Shown here: positions 49,024 through 62,300 of the stretch, one piece after another
How the letters are laid out: the number at the start of each line of letters is the position of its first letter
How positions within the stretch are numbered: the first letter of the stretch is position 1
Source of the DNA: Paraphysoderma sedebokerense
Lineage: Eukaryota; Blastocladiomycota; Physodermatomycetes; Physodermatales; Physodermataceae
Reading direction: 5' to 3'
Length of the DNA: 64,000 nucleotides
NCBI GenBank assembly: GCA_025602915.1
Contig: JAHLJZ010000041.1
Location: forward strand, 1 to 64,000
Position numbers and translations under genes: made by a program
Notes under the pieces: generated by a model
The model's input: only the letters and a program-made list of their open reading frames with translations
Told to the model about the DNA's origin: nothing
Database searches by the model: none

Positions 49024-50786
49024 TTACATTCGTCCGTTACTTCTTTGAATCATTTCGAGATTTTGAATTCTAGCATTCAGGGTATCGATCACCACACGTT
49101 CTGGTATCTCCTCTTCACTTAATTTCAGTTTATCTCTAAGATCAGAGAAATCCTCTGTCACAGTATACTTATACTTGGCGTAAAATTCTGTTGTAATCGC
49201 AGAAACACAGAGGATAAGTAAAGCTTCCAAATCTCTTGCATGATTGAGATAAACGTACCTTTCTGCGGTAAAAATCTTAACATCAGTTGTTCCACAATTA
49301 ACTGTGCCACCTTAAACAGCGCAATCGCGCCAGCTAAGTATGAGAGCAAAGCCATGAAATCAAATTCGCCGATCGTACCTAATATAACTGTTTGTTAAAG
49401 TATTCCGCGAAATTACCGCTGAAAATTTTTTTTACCTGTTTGAATGAATTTTATCCGAACACCATGCCGATTAAGTTGAACATAGTTTCCAAGCGAAACG
49501 TCATAAATGACTTCAACGATTTTGCCTTCTGCCTTTTGTATGGAGCCGGGCAGATATTTGTAAGTGAGTTCAGTGTAGTTTGATTCACTGTTAGAGTAAT
49601 CTTCAGAGTGAATGAATAATTGTCAGTGAGAGACATTTTGAAGATTGCAAAAGGGTGGAAGCAGATTAGTGCAGTACCAATAAACATGATGAGAACAATT
49701 CCGCTACTCCGAAGAGATTCATTTGGTCCTGCACCGGGCGCCGAAGAAATAGAATCCAAATTTATATCCGCGGCATCTAGAATATCACCGACTGCACGAG
49801 AATGAATGTGAGTGCCGGCTAACATCACAGGTAGAATAATAATAGGATAATTCACCTGAAATGATATCACCGGGGACATCTGCGGGGCGAGGTGACTCAC
49901 CAGAATATGACGGAGAGAATTTCTTCGATGGTTTCCAAGACGAGAACACTAGTTCCCCTTTCATGTCTGAATTCACAACAGACTTCTTCACGTTCTTCCC
50001 TCTAAATTCGATCATGCATTAATATAGGCCATTGTATCTTGATTGAAACTTAGACTCACTTTACGGTATGTTCGATCATCAAGGTATAATCTTCAATATT
50101 AGCAACATGATAGGTTACTGACTCACTCTTATTGAATTTCAAGGCACAATCTGCGCTTGGACTGACAATGGGACTACAGCCGGTGAAGTGCGGTGCAGAA
50201 TTGTATGTAATCGTAACACGAGTTGTCAGGAAGACAGCGCCATCCTCTTGTGCAGGTGATGTCTATATAAGGATGAGTGAAAGGTATACATGTAAACATA
50301 GATAGAGAAACCTTCGTTATTTTACAAGCAGCAAAGCCATACCACAAGTTCCGGCGGCCAGTATACGCATGGTGTTGTTTGATTGCAATACTTGGGTGTC
50401 GATGTATTTACCGGTCGAGCTAAATTCGTACGGATCGAGCCTGCAAAATTGAAACAACGAAAAGAACGATTGGATTTATACAACATTATAAGTGCGGTCG
50501 CAATCTCAGAACACATACCTGCAGTCACAGGTTCTCTGCGCAAGTACAACTGCCCTTGTATGATTGATATAACAATGTACAGTACTATGAATATTGAGAA
50601 GAGATAATGCAGTAATCCTAATCGTCTATCTCGTACTCGTACAGTTTTAAAAGTTTCGTATCTTTTGTGGCAGAAAGGCTTAGACTTCGGCGGATCTTTA
50701 TAATTCATGAGTCAAATATGTTGACTCAACACTTACGCAAAGAAGTCGTCCCAGTCCGTTGTTCTCAGTCTGCCTAAAATATTCAT
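49024..50786 (-). CDS. P2X-like ligand-gated cation channel
   Basis: Trimeric two-helix channel, ATP-gated in animals and on contractile vacuoles in Dictyostelium. Starts at 50786 (MNILGRLRTTDWDDFFA). Exon 2 gives YETFKTVRVRDRRLGLLHYL: Tyr18-x-Thr20-x-Lys22 is the N-terminal P2X signature. TM1 is FSIFIVLYIVISII. The ectodomain has CVYWPPELVVW, DGAVFLTTRVTITYN, HFTGCSPIV and EDYTLMIEHTVK, in P2X order. The C-terminal exons give HGVRIKFIQTG, then GEFDFMALLSYLAGAIALFK (TM2, against GKFDIIPTMINIGSGLALLG), and a cytoplasmic YAKYKYTVTEDFSDL end with stop at 49024. The Lys-x-Lys ATP contacts expected after TM1 appear as SIRTNLA, and the NFRFAKYY block is not recognisable. Exons between 49600 and 50020 are not fully certain. 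Confidence 0.85.
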
Positions 50787-51488
50787 GATGAGGAACTGCT
50801 ATAGCCTGGTGCTCTTATGAACAAGACTGCAGCTGTCTTGAGCTATTGTTGACGAACTGGTTTTAAAGTTTCGTAAATATACCGGCTTCAATAGAGGTTG
50901 TGATGCAGACGGGTCGGTCTCGTACTGGATAGACAACGGTTATATATGCTTTTCAGGAAGATTCATTCGCTTGGTATGATGGTATCGCTTATGTTTAATT
51001 GGGATCGATGAACAGTTCATGCATCTAAAAATAGAACAATGAAGTGGCAGAAACGGCCTTGAAGTCGCCATCACCGCTTCTAGTCAATTGATATCACTTG
51101 AACATCAATCACCTTTGACTCGTGAATTACGATGGCAATAAATCAATGTAAAGTCACTTCATTTCTATTGCTAGTGCTAAAGACCGAACGATCCATCTTT
51201 TGGTCAAGGCCGAGATAGTGTCGCGAAACGGAAATCCACAAGTTGATTTCTAACCTGAAAATACAATGTCATGAGCATGATTGAACAACCATTGAGCCAT
51301 GAGATGGAAAGATATATATCATGTATAATGAGAATGGAGTGTTATCTATTAGGCAACCGTAATGTGATCAGCAATGCGATTCACAATCAGGTCCACTCAC
51401 CACTTTTAAGGCGTTCCCTGTTCACCACTTTCTCTGTGTGCACAACATTTATTTCTGATTTACTCAATTCCCAATTTTCGGCCATATA
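50787..51488. promoter_or_regulatory. divergent promoter region, P2X and WDR34
   Basis: About 700 bases between divergent genes. It must contain both promoters and possibly an upstream non-coding exon of WDR34. No defined site recognised. Confidence 0.45.
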
Positions 51489-53888
51489 ATGTTTTCAGAT
51501 TCAACGACATCTGTCAAGTTTTCGGATTCTCCATCCGGTTCGAACGTGGTAAACATCCCATCAACCTGGCCTTCGAATAGGCCTTCCAAAACAGAACTGT
51601 CAGTGCAGACGGATTATATTTCGATTTCAGAGAAGGAGGTTCAATCCGCATTCAGAAGTGATGCTAAGGTGAAAATATACCGTTTAATCGGACTATGACC
51701 AAAACTTATATCACTGTGCTCCTTTAGGTGCAAACCGATCCCGACCCTACTGATTTATCGAGTTCTATCAATCAACTTAATGTTCTTGACTCCACCGACA
51801 AATTATTATCACGGAATGAAACCCTCAGCTTAAATCAGTTTTTATCCACTATTGAGTCTACCGTGTCAAACTTGCTGATCCAAAACGTCAGGTCGAGAGC
51901 GTTTGATGGTATCCCTTGTCACACTTTATATATGCGCAGGAAATGAGGGACCTTGGGGTCGGCGATTTCAAATAAAACTTGCTGACTAGTTTTATGTTTA
52001 ATTTAATGAATAGAGTTCTCCTCTCAGTTCGAATATATGAAGTCCCTTTTCAACCCGAATGTCGGCGACGCTAAGGATATAATCGAAACGCTATACGAAC
52101 TGTCCGACGAATCCATCCTTCACAATGATTTAAGTCTAGAAACAATAGCAATTGATTGGAGTAAAACTGGTCAGTCGGTGGGGATATTGTAAGTTATGAC
52201 TGTTAGTCGGCGAGCGAGATTACTTGTGCTGTGGGTTCTAACATCTTTTGAGTTCAGATATGGAAGCAAAGGAGGAAGTGTTTGGGGAACTCAAAGGGGA
52301 TATTTCTGTTCATGGAATTTAGCGTCGAAACAATTAAATCCACGGAAAGCAGATATCACGGTGGAAATTCCGGTTCGTACGACATTCGTTGGAAACCGGC
52401 AGGCAGACAAATCAATTAAAATTAATCCCAATATCGATATAGTCGAGCCCTATGCATCTGGCCTACCATCCAGATCTTCCAAATTTAATCATTGTCTCCA
52501 CTTTTACTGGGTCTCTTCATTTAATTGATACAGCCGCCCTGCTATCCTCTTCTGAAAGTTCATACATTGTCGCTTCGTCAGAAAACGACAATCACTCACA
52601 TCATGAACCAGTGTCTTCCGTCGTGTGGATATCGGCTCGATCGCTTAACCTGAACCCTCAAGTAAAGAAAAAAATTCAGCATATTGGCCAATATTTCATA
52701 TTGTCTGCAGGGAACGACGGAAATTTGCTTATTTATGGGCTTATCATGCGGCCGGACGGATCTAGTCTGAGTCCTGTCCTAAAGTAAGTTTCCCCAATAT
52801 TCACAAAGTCATAACACGAAGTTAATGTCGTCGTGCAATGATTGAAATAGCTCCCAATTGTTAGCAAGTCATGTACCGCAGCACCTGAGGACGACTGGAA
52901 TACTAAGTAAATCTGAAATTATGGACGGAATGAGCGATCTTAAGCCGGATGTTCCTCTTGGAAGTTTGTATCGTCTGTCTGTCGTCATAGTTCCTCTCTA
53001 GCCACACTTACGCTTTCTATTGGTTCTATTGGTTCGGTCGCCGTCATGAAGTCTCTCACACCGCCCTCCCTCCGTCAAATCTGTACCCATCGTCGCCATC
53101 ATTTCTCGTCGGAACCGAATCGGGCTATTTATTTTCTTCCTCATTAGACCGGTTCAGCCAACTTAACCACACAGAACTCTATTCCGCACAGAGAGCAACT
53201 ACATCTGCTGTTGCTTCGACTAGCCCAATCTTGTTCTGTTACAAATCGAATTTAACATCATTCGTGCAAGTCAAGTATAATCCGTCTATCAAACATACTT
53301 TCATCACGATCGGTGGGACTGAGATTCGAATTTATGAGCTATTGAACGAATCACCCAAACTTGTGCTTGATCCAAGTGCGATTGGGAATATCTCGTGTCT
53401 TTTCTCTTGCGGCGATGTGAATCGCAATGGGTCAATTCTGCTTGCCGCAACGAATGAAGGAAATCTAATTGCGTACAATCTTGAGGTATGCGCTGCCACT
53501 GGTTGCTGATATTGGGGTGTTTTGTTCATGAAAATCTCAGTCTCTGTAACGTTTCTATTCGAATGTATGACGAAATTGACGTACCTTCTTATCCTTTTCT
53601 TACCTTCTATGAAATGTGAAACTTCTACTATGACAGTACTCGACAGCAACGCCGCTCTTTGTTCTACCGCTTTCTGCCATATCTTCCTCACACTCCTCCT
53701 CTTTCCCTAAGCCATCTCAGCTGACGTCCCTCTCATTCAACACAAAGGGAGAATCATCCTATGATATCGTCGCAGGCGGCATGGCCGATGGCAGATGTGT
53801 GATATGGAAGGTTCGAGCAGTTGGGACTGAGGCTGGCAATGGCAGGACAGGAAATTCTAATATAGCGAAAGCGTTGAAAGTTGGTTAA
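51489..53888 (+). CDS. DYNC2I2: WDR34-like dynein-2 intermediate chain
   Basis: WD-repeat intermediate chain of the retrograde intraflagellar transport motor. Exons begin 51489-51668, 51728-51908, 52014-52188, 52258-52372, 52443 onward; the joins keep frame. The N-terminal region has the same signposts as animal WDR34: VVNIPSTWPS (VASVPSQW), two light-chain-type QTD motifs (SVQTDYIS at exon 1, VQTDPDPTD at exon 2; QTx motifs bind dynein light chains), and SRAFDEF before the propeller (SHAFDGFE). The propeller follows: IAIDWSKTGQSVGIL, GYFCSWNLASKQLNP, MHLAYHPDLPNL, FTGSLHLIDT, HHEPVSSVVWI, FILSAGNDGNLLIY, YNPSIKHTFITIGGTEIRIY, and a last blade ending GMADGRCVIWKV. The middle exons around 52850-53230 are less certain. 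Confidence 0.88.
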
Positions 53889-54005
53889 ACTAGTATATAT
53901 AAGAATGTACTTTATTGAATAGGAGCGTCTAAATGTAGCAAGCATGTAATTGCCATCTTAAAACACGCCGACATTATCTTCAACATCCACTTTTTGTCAA
54001 CCTTT

Positions 54006-55093
54006 TCACTGTCCAATAGGTTCTTGTGTTTTCTGTTGTTCCAAAATGCTATCCGCCTGCGGCTTCTTATACTCCATTTTTGCAATCTTCACTTCATCAT
54101 CAATAAGTTGATACACATACAACGTCATACTAGTATCCTGAAGATCCAACAGCACAAATGAAGGTGTACTATATGGCCCGATTTTTCGTAACGACGCAGA
54201 ATCATCATCCGCTGCTGCCTGCTTTTCACTATCATTCTTGCCATCTGTCGCCTCGCTATCGAAATTTGCTTTATTATCCTTCGAGATATGAATTCTGCTA
54301 GCGTCTTCAACACCGGGCTTCCAAGCTCCTGTCACACTGCCAGGGTTCACGTACATCCGCCCTTCATACTCAAAACATTCGACAAAGCATGTAAACCCAG
54401 TGCATAGTACATCGACGTCGCCTAGCCTGCGTGCTGTTAATGCTAGAGTCTCGGTATCCAGAGTCGGTATCAGTTGGTGGCCGTGAATTAAACCTATCTT
54501 GATTGGCCCATGGGTGATTACTCGTGTGGAGGGCATGTTAACCTATAATCATTTAAAAGCATTTTAAATATATTGTATTTGATAAATACATTACGACATG
54601 GGAAAAAGGAAAAGTTAATAAGTATGTTCAGACTCAAGACGATAATGAAGAGAATGGTAAAGATCAGGATTGAATTGTTTACATCGTCGTAATCTCCTTT
54701 AACAACTTGGACATCGGGTGCAACACTTCTTAACCAATCTAATGTCGAGCTATCAGTTAAATTACCTGTACATAATATCTGTTGAATCTTTCCTGGTACC
54801 TATATGAGACAGGATATGTTTGACCAAATTACCAATTCAGTTGAGAAGCCTGGGTCAGTCATGGTACATCGCCAATTAGATTACTTATTAGGATGTGCGA
54901 TACACACCAGTAATTTCTTAAACTTTGTTGGAATATCGTACGCTCTCTGGGGAATGAAGAAATCGCCAATCACAAGAACCAACTATAAATTTCGCAGTGT
55001 CCGAAACCAAACACATTGTTAATGGCGAATGCAGTAAACAATAAATCTCCAATATCCGCTCTTAGTATCTATGAATTCAAACATAATTACCAT
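54006..55093 (-). CDS. VPS29: VPS29, retromer subunit
   Basis: Phosphoesterase-fold scaffold of retromer, joining VPS35 on endosomes. Exon 2 begins after a TTTATAG acceptor near 54988 (LVLVIGDFFIPQRAYDIPTKF), then VPGKIQQILCTGNL (next exon), VAPDVQVVKGDYDD, and a last exon 54550-54006 (KIGLIHGHQLIPTLD, RMYVNPGSVTGAWKP, TPSFVLLDLQD, KMEYKKPQ). The start is placed at 55091-55093, an ATG followed at once by a GTAATT donor, giving M|LVLVIGD exactly as in animals. About 45 polar residues are inserted before TPSFVLLDLQ, as happens in some fungi. Two or three metal ligands of the ancestral enzyme are lost (GDFFIP for GDLHIP; GFTCF for GHTHKF), so no catalytic activity is expected. Confidence 0.9.
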
Positions 55094-56377
55094 TTTCTGG
55101 AAGTGCTGTCAATGCTGTTATTGTGCTGTCGTATATTTACAGAGTCAGCAAAGAAAATCTCGCACGCTTTTGGAGTTGGCAAGTGGAATAAACTGAGTTG
55201 CAAGGAAAATGTCGGCGCGAAGATTTGGAATTTACGAAAATTGAGTAGCGCATAACAGTATGAGAATGCACTTTGATAGTACCAACTACCTCGATTATTT
55301 TAATTGGGATGAGTATTCAGTGATACTCCAATTATAAGTTTGCACAGGGTACACTCAACGGTACATGGCTCAGAAGAAGCAAGGCCACTTTCTGAGCGAG
55401 GTTAGAGACTAACACAGTATTGCAATCACCCCATTACAGGGGCACACCAGCATATTCTAAGAAATAATGATTTATTACGAAATAAGGCAAAACGTGAGTG
55501 GTGCTGGACCTAGACTGGAATGCTTTTGCTCGGCACTCCATCGGCCGCACTTGTCCGTCCGATGGGTATTCGTCATTGTAAATGACTCCCCAAATTGTGA
55601 ATTAGATTAGGGAAAGAAATTCGATATTAGTAGCATCAGGAATCTACATCAATATACCTTGAATGAGGTTGCAATTTGAGGATCGAATTGATCGACCGGA
55701 GGCGGTTGAACGACAGATTATAGTGTGTAACTCACTTTCGACTGGCTCCAAGGATACTTGATTTGAATTCTTTGTCCCGATTCTACGACTTCCTCAGTCC
55801 TCATGGATCTCAGTATTCTGCCGAACCGTCTCAATTACAATCATACAATGACATCAGTTTGTTTAGGTCTAAACGACAGGCTGTCATTTTACTTACACCA
55901 AAGTGTGCCTCTCATGACGTAACAGAGTGATGTGGTGGTTGATGTTTTATTAACGGGATCCAATGACTCTTGTACTCGGGAAAATTCGAAAGTATGAGAA
56001 AGTCTGTTTGCTGCGGGATTTATATACTCATTTACATTCAATTAGTAATTAGAACCCCTTTCTGCATCGGAGGCGATTTGCAGTTTTTGTGCGCACATTG
56101 CATTTCGAGCGGTATCGATGGCTTTGCGGTATTACTAGTCATCGCAATTAGCAATTTTTCCATCCTCATCCATTCTTAGATACTTTGTGAAGCTCCGCAA
56201 TCGCAAATCCTTCACTTGGCAGTGCTCAAATTGACTCGAGCAAGAGAAAAGTGATATACCCCAATATAGCAACTCCAATCCAGCACAATCGATAATATTC
56301 GAACACATTCGATCTTTGGGATTATTGAACTCAACTGATCAATATATCCTCCTCGGATTAGTCATACACTTGGTACT
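55094..56377. promoter_or_regulatory. divergent intergenic region, VPS29 and HAL-type kinase
   Basis: About 1.28 kb. Contains the promoters of both genes; ORFs at 55016-55255 and 55970-56179 have no recognisable content. No RNA gene seen. Confidence 0.45.
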
Positions 56378-58987
56378 ATGTTTTTGTTGCCCTCGCTTCC
56401 CGACAGAACGACTGGCCCAAAAACTTTTCATTTACCCATTGCACTAAAGAACGAATCATCCGACATTTCCCCCAAAGTTTTTACTGTATCCCCAGAAGCG
56501 AAAGTTGAGACAGAAGAAAATCCAGCTCAGTTCACTGACATGGTTGCAACATCCGATCACCACCATCTGTCTTCGGCACAGATCACCGGTACAGCCGGGT
56601 CAGGAGAGAAAAAGACTGGAGCCTCGAATCCAGCATCTCCTTCTGTAAAGAAATCCACTCTCGCAAATTCAATTCCAGCTAGTGGAAAACCAAAATCACC
56701 ATCCCCGCCGGCGGCTGCATCAGAATGTCAGCATAGAGGGATCTGGCGGCGAATCCTGACGTCGTAAGTATTTCGTGATAGATGACAATATCTGTCGGCT
56801 TGATTTGTGTACTTACGTTTTCTTAGGCACCATATGACACAATTTGACGATTCAGGAGGGTTATCTCGTTCGTCTAATAACAATGAACCCATAATTCTGA
56901 TGTCAAAGAGGGGTTCAGGCATGCTCGACGATAAACTTGAATTGAGGAGTAACGTCAATTATGATCCGGAAATATTGGAATCTCCATTGGAGTTATTTTC
57001 TAAGCAACCGGAGACGGTTAATCCATATGAAACTTACAGCAATCAAAAGGAATTGTTGTCACCTCCCACTCCTCCTTCACCGGCGCGCGAAAAAAGCAAA
57101 CCGCTAAACAGACAAAAGGTCGAAGAAATTCGAAATTCTTTGCTCTCATCTGGTATTAGATCGGACAAGCGACCTTCAATGACATTTAGACGATCCTCTG
57201 GAGTTCTTGATAGGGATATATCGCAGAGTTTCATAAAACCACCCGCTTTAATAACACCTCCGTCCCCTCCCTCCAGTCCCCCGATATCACATCCCCAGCC
57301 ACAAACGTTTTCTTCTCTCGCCGGTCAACATGCTTCCAAAGAGGAAAGACGGAATTTACACACTCATCATTTATCACCTCATCAACTCACTCCAATTAAC
57401 AACAAAAATCATAACATGCAGCAACAGGACCAGCACCCACATGGCCTTGCCTACTTAAAAGAGCTGATATGGCATTCCAATCAGAACGTGAATGGTGTGA
57501 AGCGATCAGTTAGTGAGGCCGCTCTTCAGAATAAGTATGGAAAAGTACAAGAAGTAGTGGGCAAAGGAGCTGGAGGTGTGGTGAAGCTGGCGCATAAGAG
57601 TGAGGGCGCAATAGAAAAGCTGTTTGCGGTAAAGGTAATGATACAATCAGTGTCAAACTCTGTTCCACTTCTGCTCACTGTTACATATTTGTAGGAATTC
57701 CGTAAACGCGCTAAAAACGAATCGGAGAAGGATTACGTAAAGCGACTTGTGAATGAATACTGTATATCTTCGTCTCTTCATCATCCTCATATTGTTGAAA
57801 CGATCGACTTGTTGCAAGACGATCAGCGCCACTGGGTCGAGGTGCGTAGTATTTTCTTTCGCTGCCATCGTTCATTATGTATTAATTTTTCACATAGGTC
57901 ATGGAATATTGCCAAGGTGGTGATCTATACAGTGTCATCCACGACCATGGTCCACTGAATCTCTCGGAGGCCAATTGTTTATGGAAGCAATTGATTTATG
58001 GTGTTGCATACTTGCATTCTATGGGGGTTGCGCATAAAGATTTAAAGCCAGGTAGAGTTCCAAAAATTATTCGATTCGAATTGACAGAAATCTAACATTT
58101 GCTACTCAGAAAATCTCGTTTTAGACAGTTCAGGTTGTTTGAAAATCACTGATTTTGGATCGTCAGAAGTTGTAAAGACAGCGTTTGAGAGAGTGAGTTC
58201 TTTCTGGATATTGGACTTCATAAACATCTAATTCTAAACACCCAATTCTCATGCTTTTGTCGATTATTAACGAGTAGGAAGCTCACAAATCTCGCGGAGT
58301 CTGCGGTAGTACCCCTTACATCGCACCCGAAGAATGGAGAAATGTAGAATTTGATGCAAGGAAAGCGGACATTTGGTCTTGCGGTTTGTTATGATTTATT
58401 GCTTTTCATGATCGACGGACTTGTCTCATTCTTCTCCATCGATAGGCATTATCTATTTTGTCATGATTTACAGCCGTATCCCTTGGCGCATTGCCACAGC
58501 CCAAGATGCGAATTACCGATACTTCTTGTCCCATCGCAGAGGTAAATTCTCACCAATTGACAAATTGAAGAAAGAAATGAGTCAATTGCTAAATGCAATT
58601 TTGGAACCTGATGAAAATAAGGTATTTTTTGCGTATTATTCTTTTATTGTTGCGACTTCCCATTTGAGTAATGTTGGAATTGTTTTGAAATAGCGTATTT
58701 TCATATCCGATATTCTTGAGAATTCGTACTTCAAATCGCTTCAAACATGTCACTCCTGTGATCAGCATGATTCATTCGCAGAGTTTGCTGGCTCTTCGTC
58801 GTCTTTGAGGTCTTCTTCCCCGCTAGACTCATCTACGATAATTTCATCTACATATTCTGACGACTACGAAAGCAATCAGGGAGGAAATTATAAGACTATC
58901 GAAACAGCGAAAAAATATAACAGTATAACAAAGTTTGCAAATGAAGCAAAGAAGAAATTGGGACAAAGAGGGGTTGGGAAAGTGTGA
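56378..58987 (+). CDS. HAL4/HAL5 (SAT4)-type Ser/Thr protein kinase
   Basis: Eight exons: 56378-56763, 56827-57634, 57695-57841, 57898-58051, 58110-58192, 58278-58383, 58446-58621, 58694-58987. A disordered Ser/Pro-rich N-terminal half (about 390 residues) precedes the kinase domain. Glycine loop: VVGKGAGGVVKLAHK; Lys in FAVKEFRKRAKNESEKDYVK; hinge VMEYCQGGDLYSV; catalytic loop GVAHKDLKPENLVLD (HKD where most kinases have HRD); TDFGSSEVV; activation segment CGSTPYIAPEEW; KADIWSCGIIYFVM. The EFRKR..ESEKDYVKR and CGS.PYIAPEE blocks are hallmarks of the fungal HAL4/HAL5/NPR1 group, which sustain potassium transporters and nutrient permeases at the plasma membrane. The C-terminus is Ser-rich and basic. 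An active kinase is expected. Confidence 0.92.
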
Positions 58988-59366
58988 GATGTCATTTTAA
59001 TAACGAATGAATTTCGAGTACAAACTTTTCATTTGGATGTGTTCTCGTAGACGATGACATATTGATTGGATACCATTTTGTGTATGATGTTTCGTATGGG
59101 CGTTCTAAGGCGTTTAAAGTGTTGTAGTTATAATAAATTGACTTTTGTTTGACAATTTTTATTTTTGTGCTTAAATTTCTTAAGACCCGAAATAGAGGAG
59201 AATATTGTGCGACAATTACCCCTAATGATTTCAGAGGTATTGAATAAAAATTTAGGTCCGTAAATCGACAAAGCCATTTAAAGAAATGTAAATTTATTTG
59301 ACTGCAGTGCTTGTTCTAAGACCTACAGTATCGCGTGACATATCGTTCTCTACTTTTTGAATACGT
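58988..59366. other. convergent intergenic region
   Basis: Short 3'-3' gap between the kinase (+) and the large surface-protein gene (-). An AATAAA (AATAAATTGAC) near 59132-59142 may serve the kinase transcript. Confidence 0.5.
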
Positions 59367-62300
59367 TCAGCCTCCAATCAAAGCCCTAGTGGAAGCAGTG
59401 ACGAGCATGTTCTGACTTCCCTCTTTTTTGCTTTTACGCATCTCGTTTAGTCCAGCCCGAACTTTCCGTTGAATTTCGTAAACAGAAGTACCAATCACAG
59501 CCGCTATAAACGCGAGCACAAGAAATAGCATGAAAAGCATAAGCACCAGTTCACTATTTCTTTGTAACTTATCGACATGGAATGGCAACGCGAGACCTAA
59601 AATTGACATTGATGCCATAGTGGAGGCGACCTCGAAATGGTTGAGAAGCGGATATTTATAGGGTTGATATTTAAGGTGGAGAACAAGCGACAGCAGCAAC
59701 ACAGTCTGGCTGAGAATGACTTGCAACCCTGGAAGCCTTTGGTATGAAATTTCAATGCAAATGTTAGTATTTTAATAGGCCAAAGATGTCACCGAACTTT
59801 AAAATACAGACCTGGTAAAATACATGCTGGTAGATATCAACGCAAGCTTTTGGAACAGCTGAATTAAGATAAAGTGCTGGTTTTCATCCTTGTAAATGTG
59901 GTCGAAATCCATGATCTTTGAAACAATCGCTCTCCTCTTCTCCCACCGTGAGGCATCATATTTCTTCTGATACATGACGAATAACATGATTGAAAAGTAA
60001 AGCGGAATTCCGATAACGTAAATAGCAATGCCGCTGAGAGCATACGGCAAGTCGCGGTACCATTCTTCGCTGTAACACCTGACTGAATAATCTGCATCCA
60101 AATACATTAGGCCATCTTCTTCTAATGTGCAGTCAAGTATACTACTCGGAAAATGGAAATTATGAGTCAGAGTCGGCAAAATTATCAGCACGAATGCAAA
60201 CCTTAATGCCTTCGTACTGACTGTTGCAAATACGATCGATAGAATTGAATTAAAAATGCGGAGTGACGTTAGAAATAAGCTTGTCTGTTGGGGTTCGTGA
60301 TTGTACAATTTTGGGCGAGACTTCTTGCATCTGGCGCGTATCTTTTTGTTGATGCTAACGATCACACCAAACAAGATAACAAGCACTAACAAAGCTAATG
60401 GAATGGCGAGTGTGAACCGCATTTTTGTGCCGTAATCCAATCGCTGATTTATCACACATTCAGGACTCGTCAACTCGATATTAAAATTAATGAAGGATAG
60501 AGAGTTCAATATGTTCATAAATTCTGGCGGCCTACAGAGCAAAGAAGTTAACAAACTTGTTTCAGAAGCATGATTGCCGCTGATAGTCATCAATTTACCA
60601 ATTCAGCTGCAACTCCCGTATGATGAGAATATATTGGATAAAGTTAATCAAAATGTTGACCAATCCATAACTGAACGAATACGAAACGTTAACTATCACT
60701 TTTCGATGCTCGAAAAATATCTATAACGGTTACTCACTGTAAGCCTCTTCCAATAACCCTCAAAAAACCGATCATCGCGAGAGATCCAAAAAGGACGGAC
60801 AGTACGATTAAAACAAGCTGCCATGAAGTTTCCTCTCGGCATAACACACAGCGGTTGTTTAAGCGATAATAATTTGCCGCACATGATCCGCAACCTAGAG
60901 AGAAGTTAATCCAATCGTTCGCTCAACGATCGATGTCACCAAAATATTACGTACGGTTCCCCGTATATCCCGCTGCACATTGGTTAATTCCACCCGGGCA
61001 AGCTTCGGGTGGAAAGCATGGAAGGAATGTCGAACTGTTCTCACTTTGCCAGTAGCCAAACCGCGGTCTGGGAGCGATACTGCCGTCTTGACTGTTGGTT
61101 ACAGACAGTTAGTCTCCAAGAATGTATAATTTCAAAAAAGCGAAATTGGTTTACCTGCATTCAGCACCTACATGGATATGCGATTTAAAAGGGTCAGTAT
61201 ATATTCGCCGGGTACAGCACCCAAAGAATGCCCTACCGTCTAGACACGGCACACAAATTGGACCTGTGCTAAAAATATTGTTATACTCTCCTATTAACAT
61301 GTAGAATTAAAAACTACGAATTTAGTATTTCGTGACAAATTTGATCCGAGAAGCTAATTGCTCACCAGGAGGACAAGTGAATTTGAATACAAATGTGCAT
61401 ATATCTGAAATCGACCCTTGTTTATCGAAAGCATAAATGGAGAAGTTACCGTATGGGAACATGCTTCCGCTAGAATTCGGATAGAATTTCACTGTTGAAA
61501 GTTGAAAGACACTGCCGGCCGTCAATGGAACCGAAGCGTTGAGGTAACCCTTTGGGGGAGCATTTACCAAAGCATATTGTACCGAGGTATCATCTACGTC
61601 TTCTGCAATCAACTGAATTCTGTAGAAAAGATCTGTGCCCATCAGTACTTCTGACGATAATGTCACATCTCCAGGACAATCCATGGAAGGTGGATCATTT
61701 ACGGCGAGGACGGAAAAGGAAATTCGTTGCGAGAATGCAACAGTGCCGTCTGTATAAGAAACTGAGAAGAACTGATCGCTCTGATTTGCCTCACTATAGA
61801 AATTTGAAGATGGAACGAAGAATATACGGTATGGAGGGCCCGGTATTTCTGAATCCTCGCCAATAACCAGAGGACTTCGGGTCTCCGACTGATTATTACC
61901 CCTATACAGTGTACCATTGATGTGGATGTCTCTGATTTTAACCAGCACTGTATCATGTAAATCTGTATCAACGATATTTAAAGTAATGAGTGCCTCCTGG
62001 TCTTCATACGCGGTGAAATTCTGAATGGTCGCTGTTTCAAACGTTGGAGGATCTAATTGACAGATAAAAAAACATTCAGCTTAAATACTGTGAAAGATCA
62101 AAGAAAAATGATCTCACAACCGACCATTCACAGGAGCCACGATGAATGTGATAGTCCCATTACTTTCACTGTCGAATAGGCCATCGCTGGCTTTGAAATT
62201 GAATGAAGCGTAAGGATTGCCGAAGTCATTCTCAGCAGGACGAAATAGTAGCGTCGAATCACCCATTGCCAGATGGTAAGGAGCACTTGTGACGAGACCC

